DNA of 64,000 bases, taken from contig NW_022985473.1 in the NCBI RefSeq assembly GCF_010093595.1, positions 298,047 through 362,046 of the forward strand, read 5' to 3'. Within the stretch, counting starts at the first letter, position 1. Each line of letters begins with the position of its first letter. Source of the stretch: Mytilinidion resinicola (Eukaryota > Ascomycota > Dothideomycetes > Mytilinidiales > Mytilinidiaceae). Shown here one piece after another: positions 23,553 to 35,446 of the stretch. The notes beneath the pieces were generated by a model. The model was given only the letters and a program-made list of their open reading frames with translations, made no database searches and was not told where the DNA came from. The translations under genes were made by a program, and so were the position numbers.

Positions 23553-24618
23553 GGGATGACTTGAGGGATGGGGAGCATAGGGATGGTATGTATAGGCGTC
23601 TGGGGATTCAAAAGAGCATGGTTGAGGGACTTGAGGACTGGTATTAGAGGGTATCACGAATTTCGAAAACGACGGGGTTTCTCCTACCTAGTAAGGCTCA
23701 CGATGCAATATGTTGTGCCTAACTACAACACCCCTTCTACACCTTCCAACCCTCCACCCACGTGACCGCCCCCCTCAACACCCGAATCCAGCAACTCTTG
23801 GCCCAAACCCTAGACACCCCGCCTCCAAGAAACCGTCGTACCCAGAGCCGGTTGAGGCAGATAAATCCGGTAGGTGGACCATGTGCACATGGCCTCAATA
23901 TCGCTCCGATAGCGGCGGATCAGGCCGACACTAGACGACCGAGTGGTCTGACACTCGCTCGACTCCGTCAGAATCTCCCCCTCTTCCTTAGGCGCTGCGC
24001 ACCCACCAAACTACCATGTGTCAGTTCTGAACAATGGCAGAGCGTTCAAAGTAGATCCAAGTCGGCATGTGGTTGATTTGCATACACACACAAGCAGATT
24101 CTAGTCGCAAAAGAAGAGTATGAAGAAAGCAGAGCAGAGAATTATTTATTTTTGTGTAAGCCCCTATTACTCCTCAAACATAGCATACATCGTAATCCCC
24201 AAAATCCCAAACTAGGCTGGTATGCCCTAGCTAGCTAGGTGCAAGCATCCCGCCCAAAGCGCCACGGCTCTAGTAAAGCCCAGAAGCCGTCAGAAGAGCC
24301 ACCAGTATATATAGCATGCAATCACAAGCACCACACACAATCCCGTTTGGACGCCGACAGTAATGATAATGGCAGCGCACTGCCCGGGGCCGCCAATGCA
24401 ATGACCGACGCCCGTGACACGGAAGACCCACGGTAAGGTTTTGAAGATCCGTTTGGGAGATTACTTTATTCGGCATTTCAGATGGTTCGACTTGCATCGC
24501 GGGAAGAGCCTGTCACCAAGAACTCTTCAGACAGTGAGAAGAAGACTGTAGCGCATCGTCTCCAGACGGCGAATCGTTCCTCTTAACTGAAAAGAGGATC
24601 GGCAATAGCCAGACAAAT
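23553..24618. other. Intergenic between convergent NOB1 and hapX
   Basis: Holds the 3' ends of both genes. Poly-pyrimidine and AT-rich patches around 24.1-24.2 kb may be polyadenylation regions. I see nothing else. Confidence 0.6.
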
Positions 24619-26512
24619 TCAATGCCTAGAGATTGAGTGGGCTCCTCCGTTGACGAGGGCCGAGACCGGAAGGCTAGGAGAGCCAGCAGATTGGCCTCGC
24701 ACATCTTGCATGGACGAAGGCGAGTTGATGAGCTTCCGGCGCTTGTCGGCAATCTCGACGAGCTCGGCGTTGGGGCCATCCGTTGAACGGGGGACCAAGG
24801 GCCCCATGGTATGTGTCAAGGAGGCGATCACGCTCGCGCTTTCGAGTTCGACGGCACTGTATTTCCGGCCGGTATCCATAATAGTGTCTTTTTCTCCACC
24901 GGGAGAGACTGGCCGGAGGTTCTTAATCCAATCCATACGGTCACTTTCCATGTCGAGCCTACCATCGAACAATCGGAATGCCTCGTCACAGCCAACAGTA
25001 GGATTGGAGGGCTCTAGAGTAGACATAGGAGGTTTTGGTAGAGAATTAGGGCTCCTCGATCGAATGGGTGCCATCTTTGTGCTGCTGCTTCGTGACCACG
25101 TGATATCAATCGCACCGGGCGCCTTCAATCGAGACACTGTCTCGCACCAGGCCTTCTGGCGAGGATTTGCCATGCAGTCCGCGCAAGAGCCAGGCCCTGT
25201 CGGGCAGCTACTTGAAGAATTCTGCAGCGTTTGTGATTGAGACGGAGGCGGCATCTCGGATCTGGACAACTGCTGTAGTGATTCAATCTTGCATGCGCAG
25301 TTGGTCTCGTCGGTGCAGAAGCCGCAGGTAGAGTCTTGGTCCGTCAAAAAGGTAATGGAGCCTCTGTCGTCCGGCTTCGGCATGCTGTTGTATTTCGGCC
25401 GGCTGAATTGGCCTGTGAAGTCAATCTCCTGTTCGGGGGAAAGGGAGTCGGCAGGTGAGTGGCCTCTAAAGTTGCTTGTCGAGATTTTGGTCGGTGAACT
25501 GAGATTTGGGTCTTTTGCGAAGGCCTCAATGCAATCACAGCGGCCGTCAGCCTTGCAGTTGCCACATCCAACATCCAGATCTTGGAATGTCTGGGACGTC
25601 CCAAGGTGCAAAGAAGGCGTCTTTTCGGGAGGGGAGTTTTGACCGCTCAGCGTCATCCCACCTCGTGCAGCCCTCTCGGCCTCGAATCGTTCCTTCCAGA
25701 AGGCAATCTCTCGGTCCTTGGAGGCAACTTCTTTCTCCCAGGCGGCCGCCTCGACAAATTTCCTGTTAAGTGTTGCGATGTGACTGCACTGAACCTCAAC
25801 CTGCTTGTTTAGGTCTGCGATGACGGCGTCTTTCTTGGCGATCTCCTCCTGATGGATCTCGGCCTTACTCTTGAGCGAGTTTTCCATGCTCTCAAGAGTC
25901 TGCTTTTTTCTGGCTCGAAAGGCTCGCTGAGCCTCTCGATTCTGGGCCTTGCGCTTCGTCAAGGGCTCATCCGTAGCAGGCTTTCGTCCTGGCTTCGGTC
26001 GTGGCGGAACGGACCACGACGACCCAATGGGGCCACCGCCCATGGGAGAGGCCGGGCCATGGCCGTTCGACTGTGGGGACGCCGTGGCAGGAGGTGTTTG
26101 AAGTGAGGACCCTGGTGCCAGCGTTTGTGCTATACGCTATCAGTGGGACTGTACATGGCGAGCGATTCCGTGAAGACTGTATGAGGAGAAGGTGGAGACT
26201 GAAGCTTGAAAGATGTGCCGGATGAGGGGAGCAGCGATGAAAGCGGCACGTGATGGTAATTGCGCCACTAGAAATACTCAATAGGCTCCCCAGCTGCCAC
26301 AGAATATACACCGGTGGCAATAGAGGGCGGTGGTGCGGGCTTGAGGTAGTGCAGTCAGGATGTGCATGGGTCGACTCACCGCGCGAGGAGCTCAGCGGGC
26401 GCGTGGAGCTGGTAGCCGAGTAGTTGGAGGCAGGTGACGATGCTTGGACAGGCTGAGGAGCATTGTGCTCTCCTCGGTGACGGGCCGTGGATGGAACGTC
26501 GTCTTTGGCCAT
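24619..26512 (-). CDS. hapX: HapX-type bZIP iron regulator
   Basis: Exons 26512-26380 and 26129-24619 (250-base intron, unusually long here) give 547 aa. The order of parts is that of HapX. A Hap4-like CCAAT-complex recruitment motif SSWSVPPRPKPGRKPATD lies at about residues 81-98. A bZIP basic region follows (KRKAQNREAQRAFRARKK, about 103-120), then a coiled coil with heptads up to about 195. After that come cysteine-rich regions: VGCGNCKADGRCDCIEAF (231-248), TCGFCTDETNCACKI (312-326) and a third (353-373, C-x6-C-x2-C-x9-C in SCPTGPGSCADCMANPRQKA). HapX binds the CCAAT-binding complex, represses iron-consuming pathways in iron starvation and activates vacuolar iron storage in excess, sensing Fe-S clusters through these Cys motifs. 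The Hap4-like motif is intact, as are the basic-region Asn and Arg residues. Confidence 0.93.
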
Positions 26513-26556
26513 AACGAAGTCGGTGGTGTGTGGTGCACGAGGGCGGCGGTTGCTGT

Positions 26557-26570
26557 TATCATATCAGATC
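26557..26570 (-). promoter_or_regulatory. GATA-factor (SreA-like) site in the hapX promoter
   Basis: On the minus strand the sequence reads ATCTGATATGATAA, 45-58 bases upstream of the hapX start codon. The fungal siderophore repressor SreA recognises ATCWGATAA; the first eight bases match and a second GATAA core overlaps. SreA represses hapX when iron is plentiful in Aspergillus, so a site here fits, although the match is not perfect. Confidence 0.45.
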
Positions 26571-26711
26571 CGACGGAATCTCCGGGCGGCCTTCTCGGCC
26601 TTGAACAGACAAGGCTTCGGCGCGAGACGGCGCGGAAACATTGCCGACATCGGAGCCAGACCGAGTCAAGACGGCACGTTCCCTCGTGAATGGTTTGTGT
26701 GAAAGCATCAT

Positions 26712-27218
26712 ATGGACCTCACGCCTTGCTGGCAGTCTAACCTCAAGTCCTCGCAAGGGTATGTACTTCTCTCACTTTCATCTCTTGAAGGACGTGCCGC
26801 GTATACTAGGGCATACACCGTTGAGTTTGATCAGGATGCTGGCATGTCGCATGCTAGTCGCATACATAACTGGTCGGGAAAAACACCTCTCCTAGGCTTC
26901 CAATTCTGGACAGGCCTAGAAGAAATGAACAAGCGTGTCGGACAGCCTCCTAGTGTTAGACATCCAGGCCTCCCGGAACCACGCGAAATATCTGCAGAGC
27001 CGTCTCTTGCTTTCGATCCCCTCGACAGAAATTGCTACCATAATACTGGTCTGAGAACAACGCAGGACATTCAGGACATAAATAGGGATCTATCCTGGTT
27101 CATCCCGGCGACCTTCACAGGTGGACCAGATATAAAGCCTGCGCACGTGGCCACCCTATACACAGCATACGGCAAGCTTCATCCCACGGCTTTCGCCTTG
27201 ATATGCCGCGAGTTCTAA
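26712..27218 (+). CDS. Possible unrecognised protein (168 aa)
   Basis: An uninterrupted ATG-initiated frame, MDLTPCWQSNLKSSQGYVLL to ...HPTAFALICREF, divergent from hapX. Amino-acid usage is not extreme, and the segment AYTVEFDQDAGMSHASRIHN and the Asp/Asn/Tyr-containing middle look protein-like. I see no domain, signal peptide or repeat and recognise no family. It begins 200 bases from the hapX start, so it may simply be a chance frame in its promoter. Keep as a candidate only. Confidence 0.25.
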   Translation: MDLTPCWQSNLKSSQGYVLLSLSSLEGRAAYTRAYTVEFDQDAGMSHASRIHNWSGKTPLLGFQFWTGLEEMNKRVGQPPSVRHPGLPEPREISAEPSLAFDPLDRNCYHNTGLRTTQDIQDINRDLSWFIPATFTGGPDIKPAHVATLYTAYGKLHPTAFALICREF

Positions 27219-27607
27219 AAAGCGCTGCCAGAGATTCAAAGTGTCCTCCCAATCTGCTGGAAACCGCGGGATTCTATTACTAAACTGTTCATCTTCCCAC
27301 AGCATATGGCCTTGTTTACCCTTTCCAATGGTCGCCAGGTTATATTACCGGTATCGCTCGTTCTCTGTGGATCCGCATCGTCGCCGTTTTGGTTACCAAC
27401 CACTTATGGTGGGGCTGCATCTTGCGGATGGCATCTCCCAACTTCTTCAACCCGAAGAGCTATCAGGTTGTCGGACCTGACTTTTTCCAAGGATTAATAA
27501 CGTACCAGAGGGCCTCAAGCGGTGTTATTCCAGTGCTCAGAAACCCAGAGTAGGGATTCCACTGCCCTAAGACAGCCCGTCTGAAGTAGGTGGGGAGTAC
27601 CTCCGGT

Positions 27608-27823
27608 CTACTCTTCCTCAGCTGCCTCAGTCCCTTCAACGCTAGCAGATGTGTAGAGCGGCAGGGGTCCGTGAATGACATTGACGAGCATCTGTAGCGC
27701 CTCAGAGGTGGGCCGGCGAGGGGGATACTTGATGAGTATAACGAGGAGCAAACAAAGGAATATGAGGAATGCCACATAGCACCAGAGACAGATTTTAACC
27801 ATGGATTCGATAGTTTCCACCAT
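27608..27823 (-). CDS. Possible single-pass membrane microprotein (71 aa)
   Basis: An ATG-initiated frame encoding MVETIESMVKICLWCYVAFL followed by a continuous hydrophobic helix (about residues 9-32, ending LLVILIKYPPRR), then a short tail ending in an acidic EGTEAAEEE. The helix flanked by Lys/Arg on one side is typical of tail- or signal-anchored small proteins. There is no intron and no recognised family. Confidence 0.35.
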   Translation of the reverse strand: MVETIESMVKICLWCYVAFLIFLCLLLVILIKYPPRRPTSEALQMLVNVIHGPLPLYTSASVEGTEAAEEE

Positions 27824-28428
27824 GTGTTGATTGCTTTGGCAATTTGGGACCGTACCTACAGGAACGCAGTGGTACTAATTGTCATCATCGCGATATATGA
27901 TGAGATTAGACATGATGGGACATATATTGGCAAATTGTAAGTGCGGTGGTGGGAGAGCATGGGTAATGAAAGTACAATTCTAATGTGTGAAGTATTTGAG
28001 CTGCCAAGCATTAGTTGAGCGAGTGCGAGGCGGTTCCCAAGGTTCCAAGGCTCTTCAACCAACGCTTCCAAGGTTACTTCTGCCTAGACGCCTCTTCTTT
28101 TGTGCTGGAAAGGAGATAATTACTGTTTTAGACATTTACGCAGTTCATTTCCAACGACTTGTTTAATGTAAGAACCAAATTTTCGTGTTATGTCCATATT
28201 TATATGCCACCATGTCTAAATGCCATGTCCAAGCAACGGCAACCACACACCAGGTGTAAGCTACTACAATCCCCAAGACCATGTTGATTACCTCTTTTTC
28301 GTGACCTCAGTTCCCCCGTGCACGTGATATCACATCACACCCAACCCATTATTCTCTCGCAGCCAAGTCTAATAATATTGCATTCTTCATCCATCCTACC
28401 CAACTCCTCCCTGCCCTACGCCCTTCTC

Positions 28429-29376
28429 TCACCCCAACCTCGCCTTCTCCCAATCCAACGGTATATCCCCCGGGCCCCTAATTTCCTCCACCACCTTCTC
28501 CCCAAACCCCGCCCCACTCGGCATGCGCGGGCCCTCCTCCTCCCCATCCCCAAACACCCACCACTGCACCCCCAACCCGATATCACACAGCATCTGGAAA
28601 ACCCCACACAGCTTAAACGCCACCGGCACGCCCCCCTCCCCGCTCCCGCTCGCAAAAAAAAACCACATCTTAAACACATCGCCGACCAGCCAGTTCCCAA
28701 TCACCGACACCCTGAAGCCTTTGCACCCCCGCCGCTTCTGGTTCGCGTAGAGTTGCGGCAAGGGGAGCGTGGCCTCGATCGCCAGCGCGACGAAGCCGAG
28801 CAGCGCAGTGTAGGACATGAAGAGCGGCGTCGTGCCGAGAAGCACCTGGACGACGAGGAGCGTGCCGGCGAAGTATGTGAGGAAGGACCAGTAGGGGCGC
28901 GCCATGCGCCACTGCCAGAAGTCGTAGGGGCGGCCGGCCGGCGCGGGCGAGAAGGGCGTGTGGTGGGTGGTCTGGGGCCTGTTGGTGAGGGCTACGTGGA
29001 GTAGGAGGAGGTGGATGGAGATCATGAGGAGGGCTTGCAGGAGGAGGGCGGTGGAGAAGTGCGCGCCGAACCAGTAGTAGACTCTGTGGTGGGTTTAGTT
29101 GAGGCTCGTGATTGGAAGCTGCAGAGAATGCGATAGGCGTTCAGGAGAAGGTGCCGTACTTGAGTATTGAGGCAACGAGCATTATAAGGGGGATATCGAG
29201 GGAGAAGCCGGCTGACGAGCGGCTCTTGTGGATGGCCCATATCTGGTCGGCATAGGAGGTTATAGGTGAGGTAACAATACTGCGCAACCCATCAGCACAC
29301 TATACATCAACACTTCCGTCCCTTTTACTCACAAAATAGGCGCAATGGTCGTCACAATCGCATTCAAAAACCCCAT
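28429..29376 (-). CDS. PQ-loop repeat membrane protein (SLC66A2/PQLC1-like)
   Basis: Exons 29376-29333, 29279-29160 and 29083-28429 give 272 aa. The first PQ-loop is replaced by PITSYADQIWAIHKSRSSAG with FSLDIPLIMLVASILKR following across a splice, and VYYWFGAHFSTALLLQALLM. The second has the Pro-Gln pair in EATLPLPQLYANQKRRGCKG, followed by FRVSVIGNWLVGDVFKMWFF. Seven helices are expected. This is the SLC66A2/PQLC1 branch, whose yeast relative Any1 acts with flippases and Golgi/endosomal lipid asymmetry; a membrane-trafficking or small-solute role is inferred. The C-terminal tail (GPRMPSGAGFGEKVVEEIRG) is cytosolic. The gene is divergent from the AIG2-like gene, 361 bases away. Confidence 0.85.
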
Positions 29377-29737
29377 GTTGACGGTTCGGGAGTCGGCGGG
29401 GGGTCTTATATCCAACGTTTGCACAAAAGGGCCAGAGAGGGTGTGGAATGAGCGGAATCCTTCTCAAAAGCGTCGAATCACCAATCCATGAATTCCCGGC
29501 ATTTGGAACAGAGTAACAACAAGAAGGGGGGCGAAGAAGGGGAGCTACTGTGCCGTCGCTTTCAAAGAAGTTGCGATGCAATTTCGGCGTTGGAGGTTGT
29601 TCCTGCCGGCATTAGCGCCCGGCATAGGGCTGAGATCGCGAAAGCTTATCGGCCCGCTTATCACATTCACTCTCCCACCTTGCACCCCTCATCTTCTCCA
29701 CGCTCTTGGCCAAACATCCCCTAATCGCCCAGCCACA
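29377..29737. promoter_or_regulatory. Divergent promoter, PQ-loop and AIG2-like genes
   Basis: 361 bases between opposite start codons. No clear named element; it should contain both promoters. Confidence 0.55.
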
Positions 29738-30548
29738 ATGGGGGACCACACAGCCTTCTTCTATGGTACCTCTCCTTCCCCCAATCCCCCGCCCTCATTC
29801 CACCCCATCTCCCTTCCTCCTTATATTAACAAAACCCCAGGCACCCTCATGGCCCCCGCCGTCCTCCACCGCGTCATCCACGGCACCTCCACCCCGACCC
29901 CCTTCCAGCGCTCCCTCCTCACCATCCGCCCCGCCCTCCTCCACCGCTTCCAGCGCCACAAAGTGCGCAGCGCCGACTACCCCGCCATCCTGCCCGCCAA
30001 CTCCACCACCGCCGTGCGCGGCACCCTCGTGACCGGCCTCACCGACGGCGACATCTGGCGCCTCGACATCTTCGAGGGCCACGAGTACGCGCGGCGGCAA
30101 GTCAGCGTGAAAGTACTGGTGGAAGAGGGCGAGGGAATTGGAGCGGTGGGCGTAGACGGGCAGGTTGCGGGCGAGGACGAGGTGGCCGAGGGCGCGGAGG
30201 TGCAGGCGGAGGTGTATGTGTGGGTGGCGGGCAAGGAGCGCCTGGAGCCGCAGGAGTGGGATTTTGGGGAGTTTGTAAGGCAGAAGATGGGGAGGTGGGT
30301 GGGGACGGGCGCCGAGGGGGAGTATGCTGGTAGGGCTTCTATTGTTGGTATTGCTTGATTTTGGATGTTTGGTTCGCTAGGGGTGGGTAGGGCTCTTGAG
30401 GGGGATGCGTGCTGACTAGTTTGTAGATGTTGATGATGCCGTTGCTGCCCAGGACCCGACGGGCGGGCGGGGTGCTAATGGGAGTATTACGAAGTCGCTG
30501 GAAGAGGGGAACGGGAAGGCGAAAGAGTTGGTTGAGAGTGCGGTGTGA
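29738..30548 (+). CDS. AIG2-like gamma-glutamylcyclotransferase-fold protein
   Basis: Exons 29738-29765, 29841-30347 and 30427-30548 give 218 aa. The first 28-base exon supplies MGDHTAFFY and the splice restores the signature FFYGTLMAPAVLHRVIHG, the Y-G-T/S-L-M phosphate/substrate loop of the GGCT/AIG2 fold. RHKVRSADYPAILPA-type sequence (FQRHKVRSADYPAILP), VRGTLVTGLTDGDIWRLDIF and EGHEYARRQVSVKV complete it, with the conserved acidic residue in DIFEGHEY as probable catalytic Glu. The last intron (30348-30426; donor GTATTG, branch GCTGAC) is needed because reading through gives an early stop; splicing adds a 40-residue hydrophilic tail. The substrate is uncertain: gamma-glutamylamine or gamma-glutamyl peptides are typical. 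Confidence 0.88.
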
Positions 30549-31260
30549 AGGATGGTGTAGGATACGAAAGACAATCACATCGCATCGACATACTGGAAGG
30601 ACTGGAATGGAGACGATCAGGGTCAAGACAGGGATCTGTTCACCCATTTCCACGTTGGCCTGCACCATCACGATTATACCCAAGAAAAGACACGAGGCAC
30701 TAAGAGGCAGGAAGAATCACTAGAATCAGTAGACCGAAAACGTATAATAGAGTAAATTCTATTAGCATTACCACTTATACCCGCCAAGGTGTAAGAACCA
30801 GAGGCGTGAGAACTGAACCGTCATCATCCATCATCGCATATCGTTCCTCATCAAGTTCCACGATCTGATCGGTAGTGGGAACCGAAGACAGATACCATAG
30901 GCCCGGCGCAATGCATCCGTACCCAAAATCGAAAACGCCAGAGCTAATGCAGCCAGATTGCCGTCTATGCAGAAATGAAGTGACAAATGAAAGTGAAAGA
31001 GCTAGCCATACTTCCCATGACATCCTATCTCCCTCCCTATCGACAGCTATGATATTTCCTTAGGGTTAATTAATCAGGGAAGCAATATTGCGAGAAAGCG
31101 ATCAGTCCAGATGACACAGCAAAACAATCAAAGGTCCTCCCTCAAGTAGATCGTTCAGTCATCCATGGTAGCCTCGGGTGGGACTTCTATCCCCCTCAAA
31201 AATTCCTCCAAGCTTATTCCTCATTGCACCAGCCGGCGGGAAATCTTCGTCCTCCACAAT
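30549..31260. other. Intergenic between convergent AIG2-like and ULP2 genes
   Basis: AT-richer 3' flanks of both genes. I see no additional gene. Confidence 0.6.
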
Positions 31261-34200
31261 CTAGTCAAAGCTAGCCTTGGAATCCTTGTCGACATCAAAT
31301 GTCCTCCTTTTCCTTCTAGATCTGGGTGACGTGATTGATATGCTGGGCTCTTTCGCGCTAGCAGATTTAAGTTGTGTCCAGAGGTCGGCGGATTCATGCT
31401 CATCATTCGCTTGCTGTTGAACAGTCCTATGCGAAATAGTGGGTTGGGAGTCCTCAATTTCGATTGGTGCAGCCTCACTACCCAGACGCGAAGATCGTTC
31501 AGGAATAGGAGGGCTTTCTGGTATAGTAGAGCCGAGCTTCGTATCGCGATCCTCGATAGCATTGTCTGGGGTGACTTCCAAGTCTTGGGCCCTGGATGGG
31601 AGAGCTGGCGAGGTCGGTGTGAAAGACCGGCCCTCAATTGACGGGACGGGAGCGTCGCGTAAGTCAGTATTCTCTCTTTTTGGAACGTCATCCTCCGGGC
31701 TCTCTGGTCGCTTCGCGGGAGAAGGTGACGCTTCCGCTACGGTTTGTGGTTCTGGTGGTTTGTCCGGCTTGTCCGGCTTCTTCTCCTTCAGTAAGACCTT
31801 TTTCTCAGGTGACTCCTTCTTGCTCTTTTTCTTCTCTGCCCTCTGCTTTTTACGCGCAGCATCTTGCTCTTTGTGAAGGTCGAAGAGTATGTTACGGATT
31901 TCGGCCCTTATATCGCTAGCAGACGCACCTACCCAATCATCCTCAAGATTCATTTCCCGGGTGAGAATTTTTGTAACAAATTCGCGGGGTTTCTGGAAGA
32001 ACGCCTTCAAGTAAAGAAGCACGAACACCCCGCAATCGTAAAAGTTGCTCTGCTTTGGAATGTCTTTAACATTCATGGCACTGGTGATCTGAGCGTCGAG
32101 GTTGCGCTTCGCTTTGCCTTCTTCTTGTATATAGTCTTTCAGGTTTCTTACAGCCCTCGCATGAGTAATGTCAAGGGAGTCAAGTATTATAATAACAGGC
32201 CTAGTTAAGCAATTATTATTTAGCAAAGGTTTTATGTAAGAACTGCTTGGGCACTTACTGGTCAGGGTCGTATTTCCTTGGTCCTGGCCATTTTTTCTTG
32301 CTCTTGACACTTCCCATGTTGGACTTCAACGATGGACTCTCAACATTGCCACCAGGAGGACCGTCTTTGAGCGATAATCGTTGAACCGCAGCCGAGGTTT
32401 CTCGGAAAGGCGTAACGCTTTGAGACTCGCGATTTTCCTCCGGGTCTGGCCATTCACCAGATTCGCAGAGAGCCTTACCGTTGGCCGTCTGTTCTTCGGC
32501 AAACAGATCTGGGTCCACTTCTTCCGAAGGGGTGGAGATTGCGGTACCGTTTTGGGTGGTATGGCCATCCGTCCTGCTACAGGCTTCAGGGTAGTTTGAC
32601 GCGGTCCCGTTGGTCTGTATTTCAACATCGCTAGGCTCACGGGGGTCTTCCCCTTCCACTTGTATAATCTCCGGCCTCGCTGAATCGTCGGCGGAGGTCG
32701 CCATCGTTTTAACGCCTTCAATGTTAGGCAAATTGCAGATGATAGCAACATACCAGTGGGTCCTGCAAGAAATGGATTAGCTTGCGCAGATTGGGTTGAC
32801 AAGGGAACTTACTCTTCGTTGACAGGGACGACGACGTAGTCATAACTGAAAATATCATCCTTCACCCATCTTGCGACGCCCTTATAGTTTACGCCAGTCA
32901 CTCCTTTTTGCTTCTTCGAAAGTGTTTCGTAAAAATAGGTGTTGAAGAGGTGGACCTGCCCGGAGGGGAGCTTGGCTTGCTCGTATGCCCAGAGCATGTA
33001 AAATTCGATAAGAGCGTCATTTAAGAACTCGCCGTCGTCTAGCTTTTCCAGGTCGTCGTAAGGTACCGTGGCTCTCCGGCGTCCGACTAGAGGGTATTCA
33101 ACGGGCTTTTCCCACCTGGGTCCAAGGCCGGGATTGACCGAGTATCTGTCCTTCTCGAGCACACCATGGTCCCTGCACCAGTCATTAATATCTCATATGA
33201 TGGTGGAGTATATCGTTACTTACGGTCGAGATGGAGACAGGTCACGGAACGCGTCTGTTGAGTTTGCATAGAGACTTCCGCGCGTTTTCCGCTGGTAGCT
33301 TGATGGTGGCCTTGGACTCACTTCCATCTTGTTAAACTTGCCCTCCGCACCATCGATCCGTGGCTTCTTTGCTGTGTTATCCTCGGCTACCTGCGATTTC
33401 AGAGCAGTTGACAACCTCTTTCTAGGCGGTTTGCTTTCGGACGTTTCATGATGGTGGCTAGATTCCCCAGCACGCCTTTCCTTATTTGCTTCAAGTAGAG
33501 CTATCTCTTCGTCTTTTGGTGGCGGAACACCTTGATCGAGAGGATTCCTGAATATCTTTATCATTTCAGTGCTAGAGACGGGTCCAGTATTAGTGTCTAG
33601 TTTCTCATGACCGACAGGTTATCTTCATACCTTGACTTCTGCACCCTCTTGACCCCGATATCGGGCATGCTTTGCAGGAATATAAAGTACTGCTCTTCAT
33701 CCTCGAACTGCAAATCGTACCAAAGTACTTGCAAACCACTTCGGGGTCCAGTGAGTCGGAGGCTTTTCAATTCAGCACACTCAAAAACTCTCGTAGCTTT
33801 TATGTGCTCAACCCTCGAAACTGCTTCGTGGGTAGAAGATTCGGACACAAGGTCTCGGACGTAGTAACAATCCTCGTCACGGGAATAGATGAGACTGACA
33901 TTTGGGCCTCGGAGAGCCTTCGCGTGGGTAGCAAAGTACATCAAGCGACACTCGGGCTTCTTTCTCTGGCCTCGCCTCTGCTGGGCCCGAGAGCGAGCGG
34001 TGGTTGAGGGAATTTCAGATGGACGCTTGTTCAAGTCGTTTCGACGATGCCCAGAAGACATCCCGTGCTGGATCGATATTTCATCATCAGGGGTACTCTC
34101 ATACCGACGGAATTGACCTGAAAGTCTCTGATGAGGTGTCCTCTGTTCTTTGGTTTTATGTCTTTGCGGATCGGTATGAATGAAGGCCTTGAAATCGGTG

Positions 34201-35446
34201 TGAGTGTTGTGTGCCCCCCCACTGGGCGAATGCGCAAGCTTCGCTCCGTTGGTATTCGAGAAGCATGGCGATGTTCGTTCAGGTCCTTCGACGTGTTTGG
34301 CCGTTCGTCTTCCAATGGGGCTTTTAGGAGCAGCAGAAAGCTCGTCCGTCACATGCTTGTGACGATGAATTGGGGAATGGCTCCCGTTCAAGTCATCATC
34401 ATCAGAGAGTTCTATTCGCACAGGAGCTCCGGAAGTGGGTTGTGCTGCCGTGGGTCGTCCAAGTTTACCTTCCGAAGATGTCAACGAAGTCCGGCGGTCG
34501 TGGCGTTTAGAAGAGTGGCTGTTGACCATCTCATCCACCTGCAGGAACTCAGACTTGCCTAGAGGGTCGTTCCAAATGGTGTTGCGACTATGCTTAGGTT
34601 TCTCTACAGGTCGGCGCGGTTGACGCGTTGCAGGGGGTGAACGATCGTCCTCCCGTATATGGATTGGTGCCGAACGCGATGAAGCGTGGATTGTCTTCCT
34701 TCTCTTCCGCGGGGAGATTTGTTCATCGTCGTAAATGGGGTCTTCGTCTAGGTCATGAACTGGGAGGCGTACAGACTTGTTGCCATAGGTTCGTTGCGCC
34801 GGGCGAGGTGACACTTGAATATTGGAGATCATCGGTCCCGTCATAGTGTTCATAGGCCTATGCCCTCCGGTTATTGGCTATCAAACGTCAGCAGAGGGCA
34901 TTGACAAGCTGGAGGTTCTAGACTAACCTTATGCTTCATGAGTGCGGTAGCGTTTGGAAGGGCGATAATCACCGCATCTGCCGGAGTCCTACATGCAGCG
35001 TCAATGTTTTTATCCCTCTCTATGTATTACCAGATCAACTCACGTATAGTTTCCCGTAAGCCGCTTCTCGTCCTCCAGATCGCTTTTGCTTTCTCTTCGA
35101 CGATTACCAGCCCGCCGTAACTCAGACGCGGCTGAGTTTATAGGATTCGACTGACGCACAGGAACCGCTGGCGAGGAGGGGACTTGGTAGGTGTTTCGGT
35201 GGTTTACCCGGTGCGTGTGTGGGTGTTCGTGGGGGGAGCCCGGACTACCAGCATTGCTTTCCTAGAGGTGCGCCTTGTCAGCCATCGCATTCTTAGAGGC
35301 GTGGTCCATGCCCAGAGGTAAAGAGATGGAACATGAAGGGGACACACCTCTGGGGAGGCTTCTGTGTTCTTGTGGCCCTCGGGCGCAGTCGAGGGAGCGA
35401 AAAGACTGCCCACGGCGGCGTTGAAGCCCTTGGCAATAAAGGACAT
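31261..35446 (-). CDS. ULP2: Ulp2-type SUMO protease (C48 family)
   Basis: Eight exons: 35446-35348, 35261-35044, 34988-34928, 34877-33631, 33571-33224, 33172-32813, 32762-32259 and 32200-31261, giving 1258 aa, all phases consistent. N-terminal half: low complexity, then a PH-like segment (about residues 420-540) with RLMYFATHAKALRGPNVSL and LQVLWYDLQFEDEEQYFIFL. The catalytic C48 domain starts near 690: VPYDDLEKLDDGEFLNDALI, VHLFNTYFYETLSK, the catalytic His in NEETHWYVAIICNLPN, Asp in PVIIILDSLDITHA, and the nucleophile in KQSNFYDCGVFVLLYLKAFF. About 150 residues of acidic insert separate the His and Asp strands, the usual Ulp2/SENP6-7 arrangement rather than Ulp1. A basic/Pro-rich tail contains a possible SIM (PIEIEDSQ). 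It removes poly-SUMO chains in the nucleus. Confidence 0.92.

Noticed and set aside
23106..23657. 183-codon frame antisense to the NOB1 zinc-ribbon exon
   Set aside because: Shadow of a well-supported exon; alanine/valine-rich composition comes from GC-rich third positions of NOB1.
24650..25240. 196-codon frame antisense to hapX
   Set aside because: It is a shadow of the hapX coding sequence, whose Hap4-like, bZIP and Cys-rich motifs leave no doubt which strand is coding.
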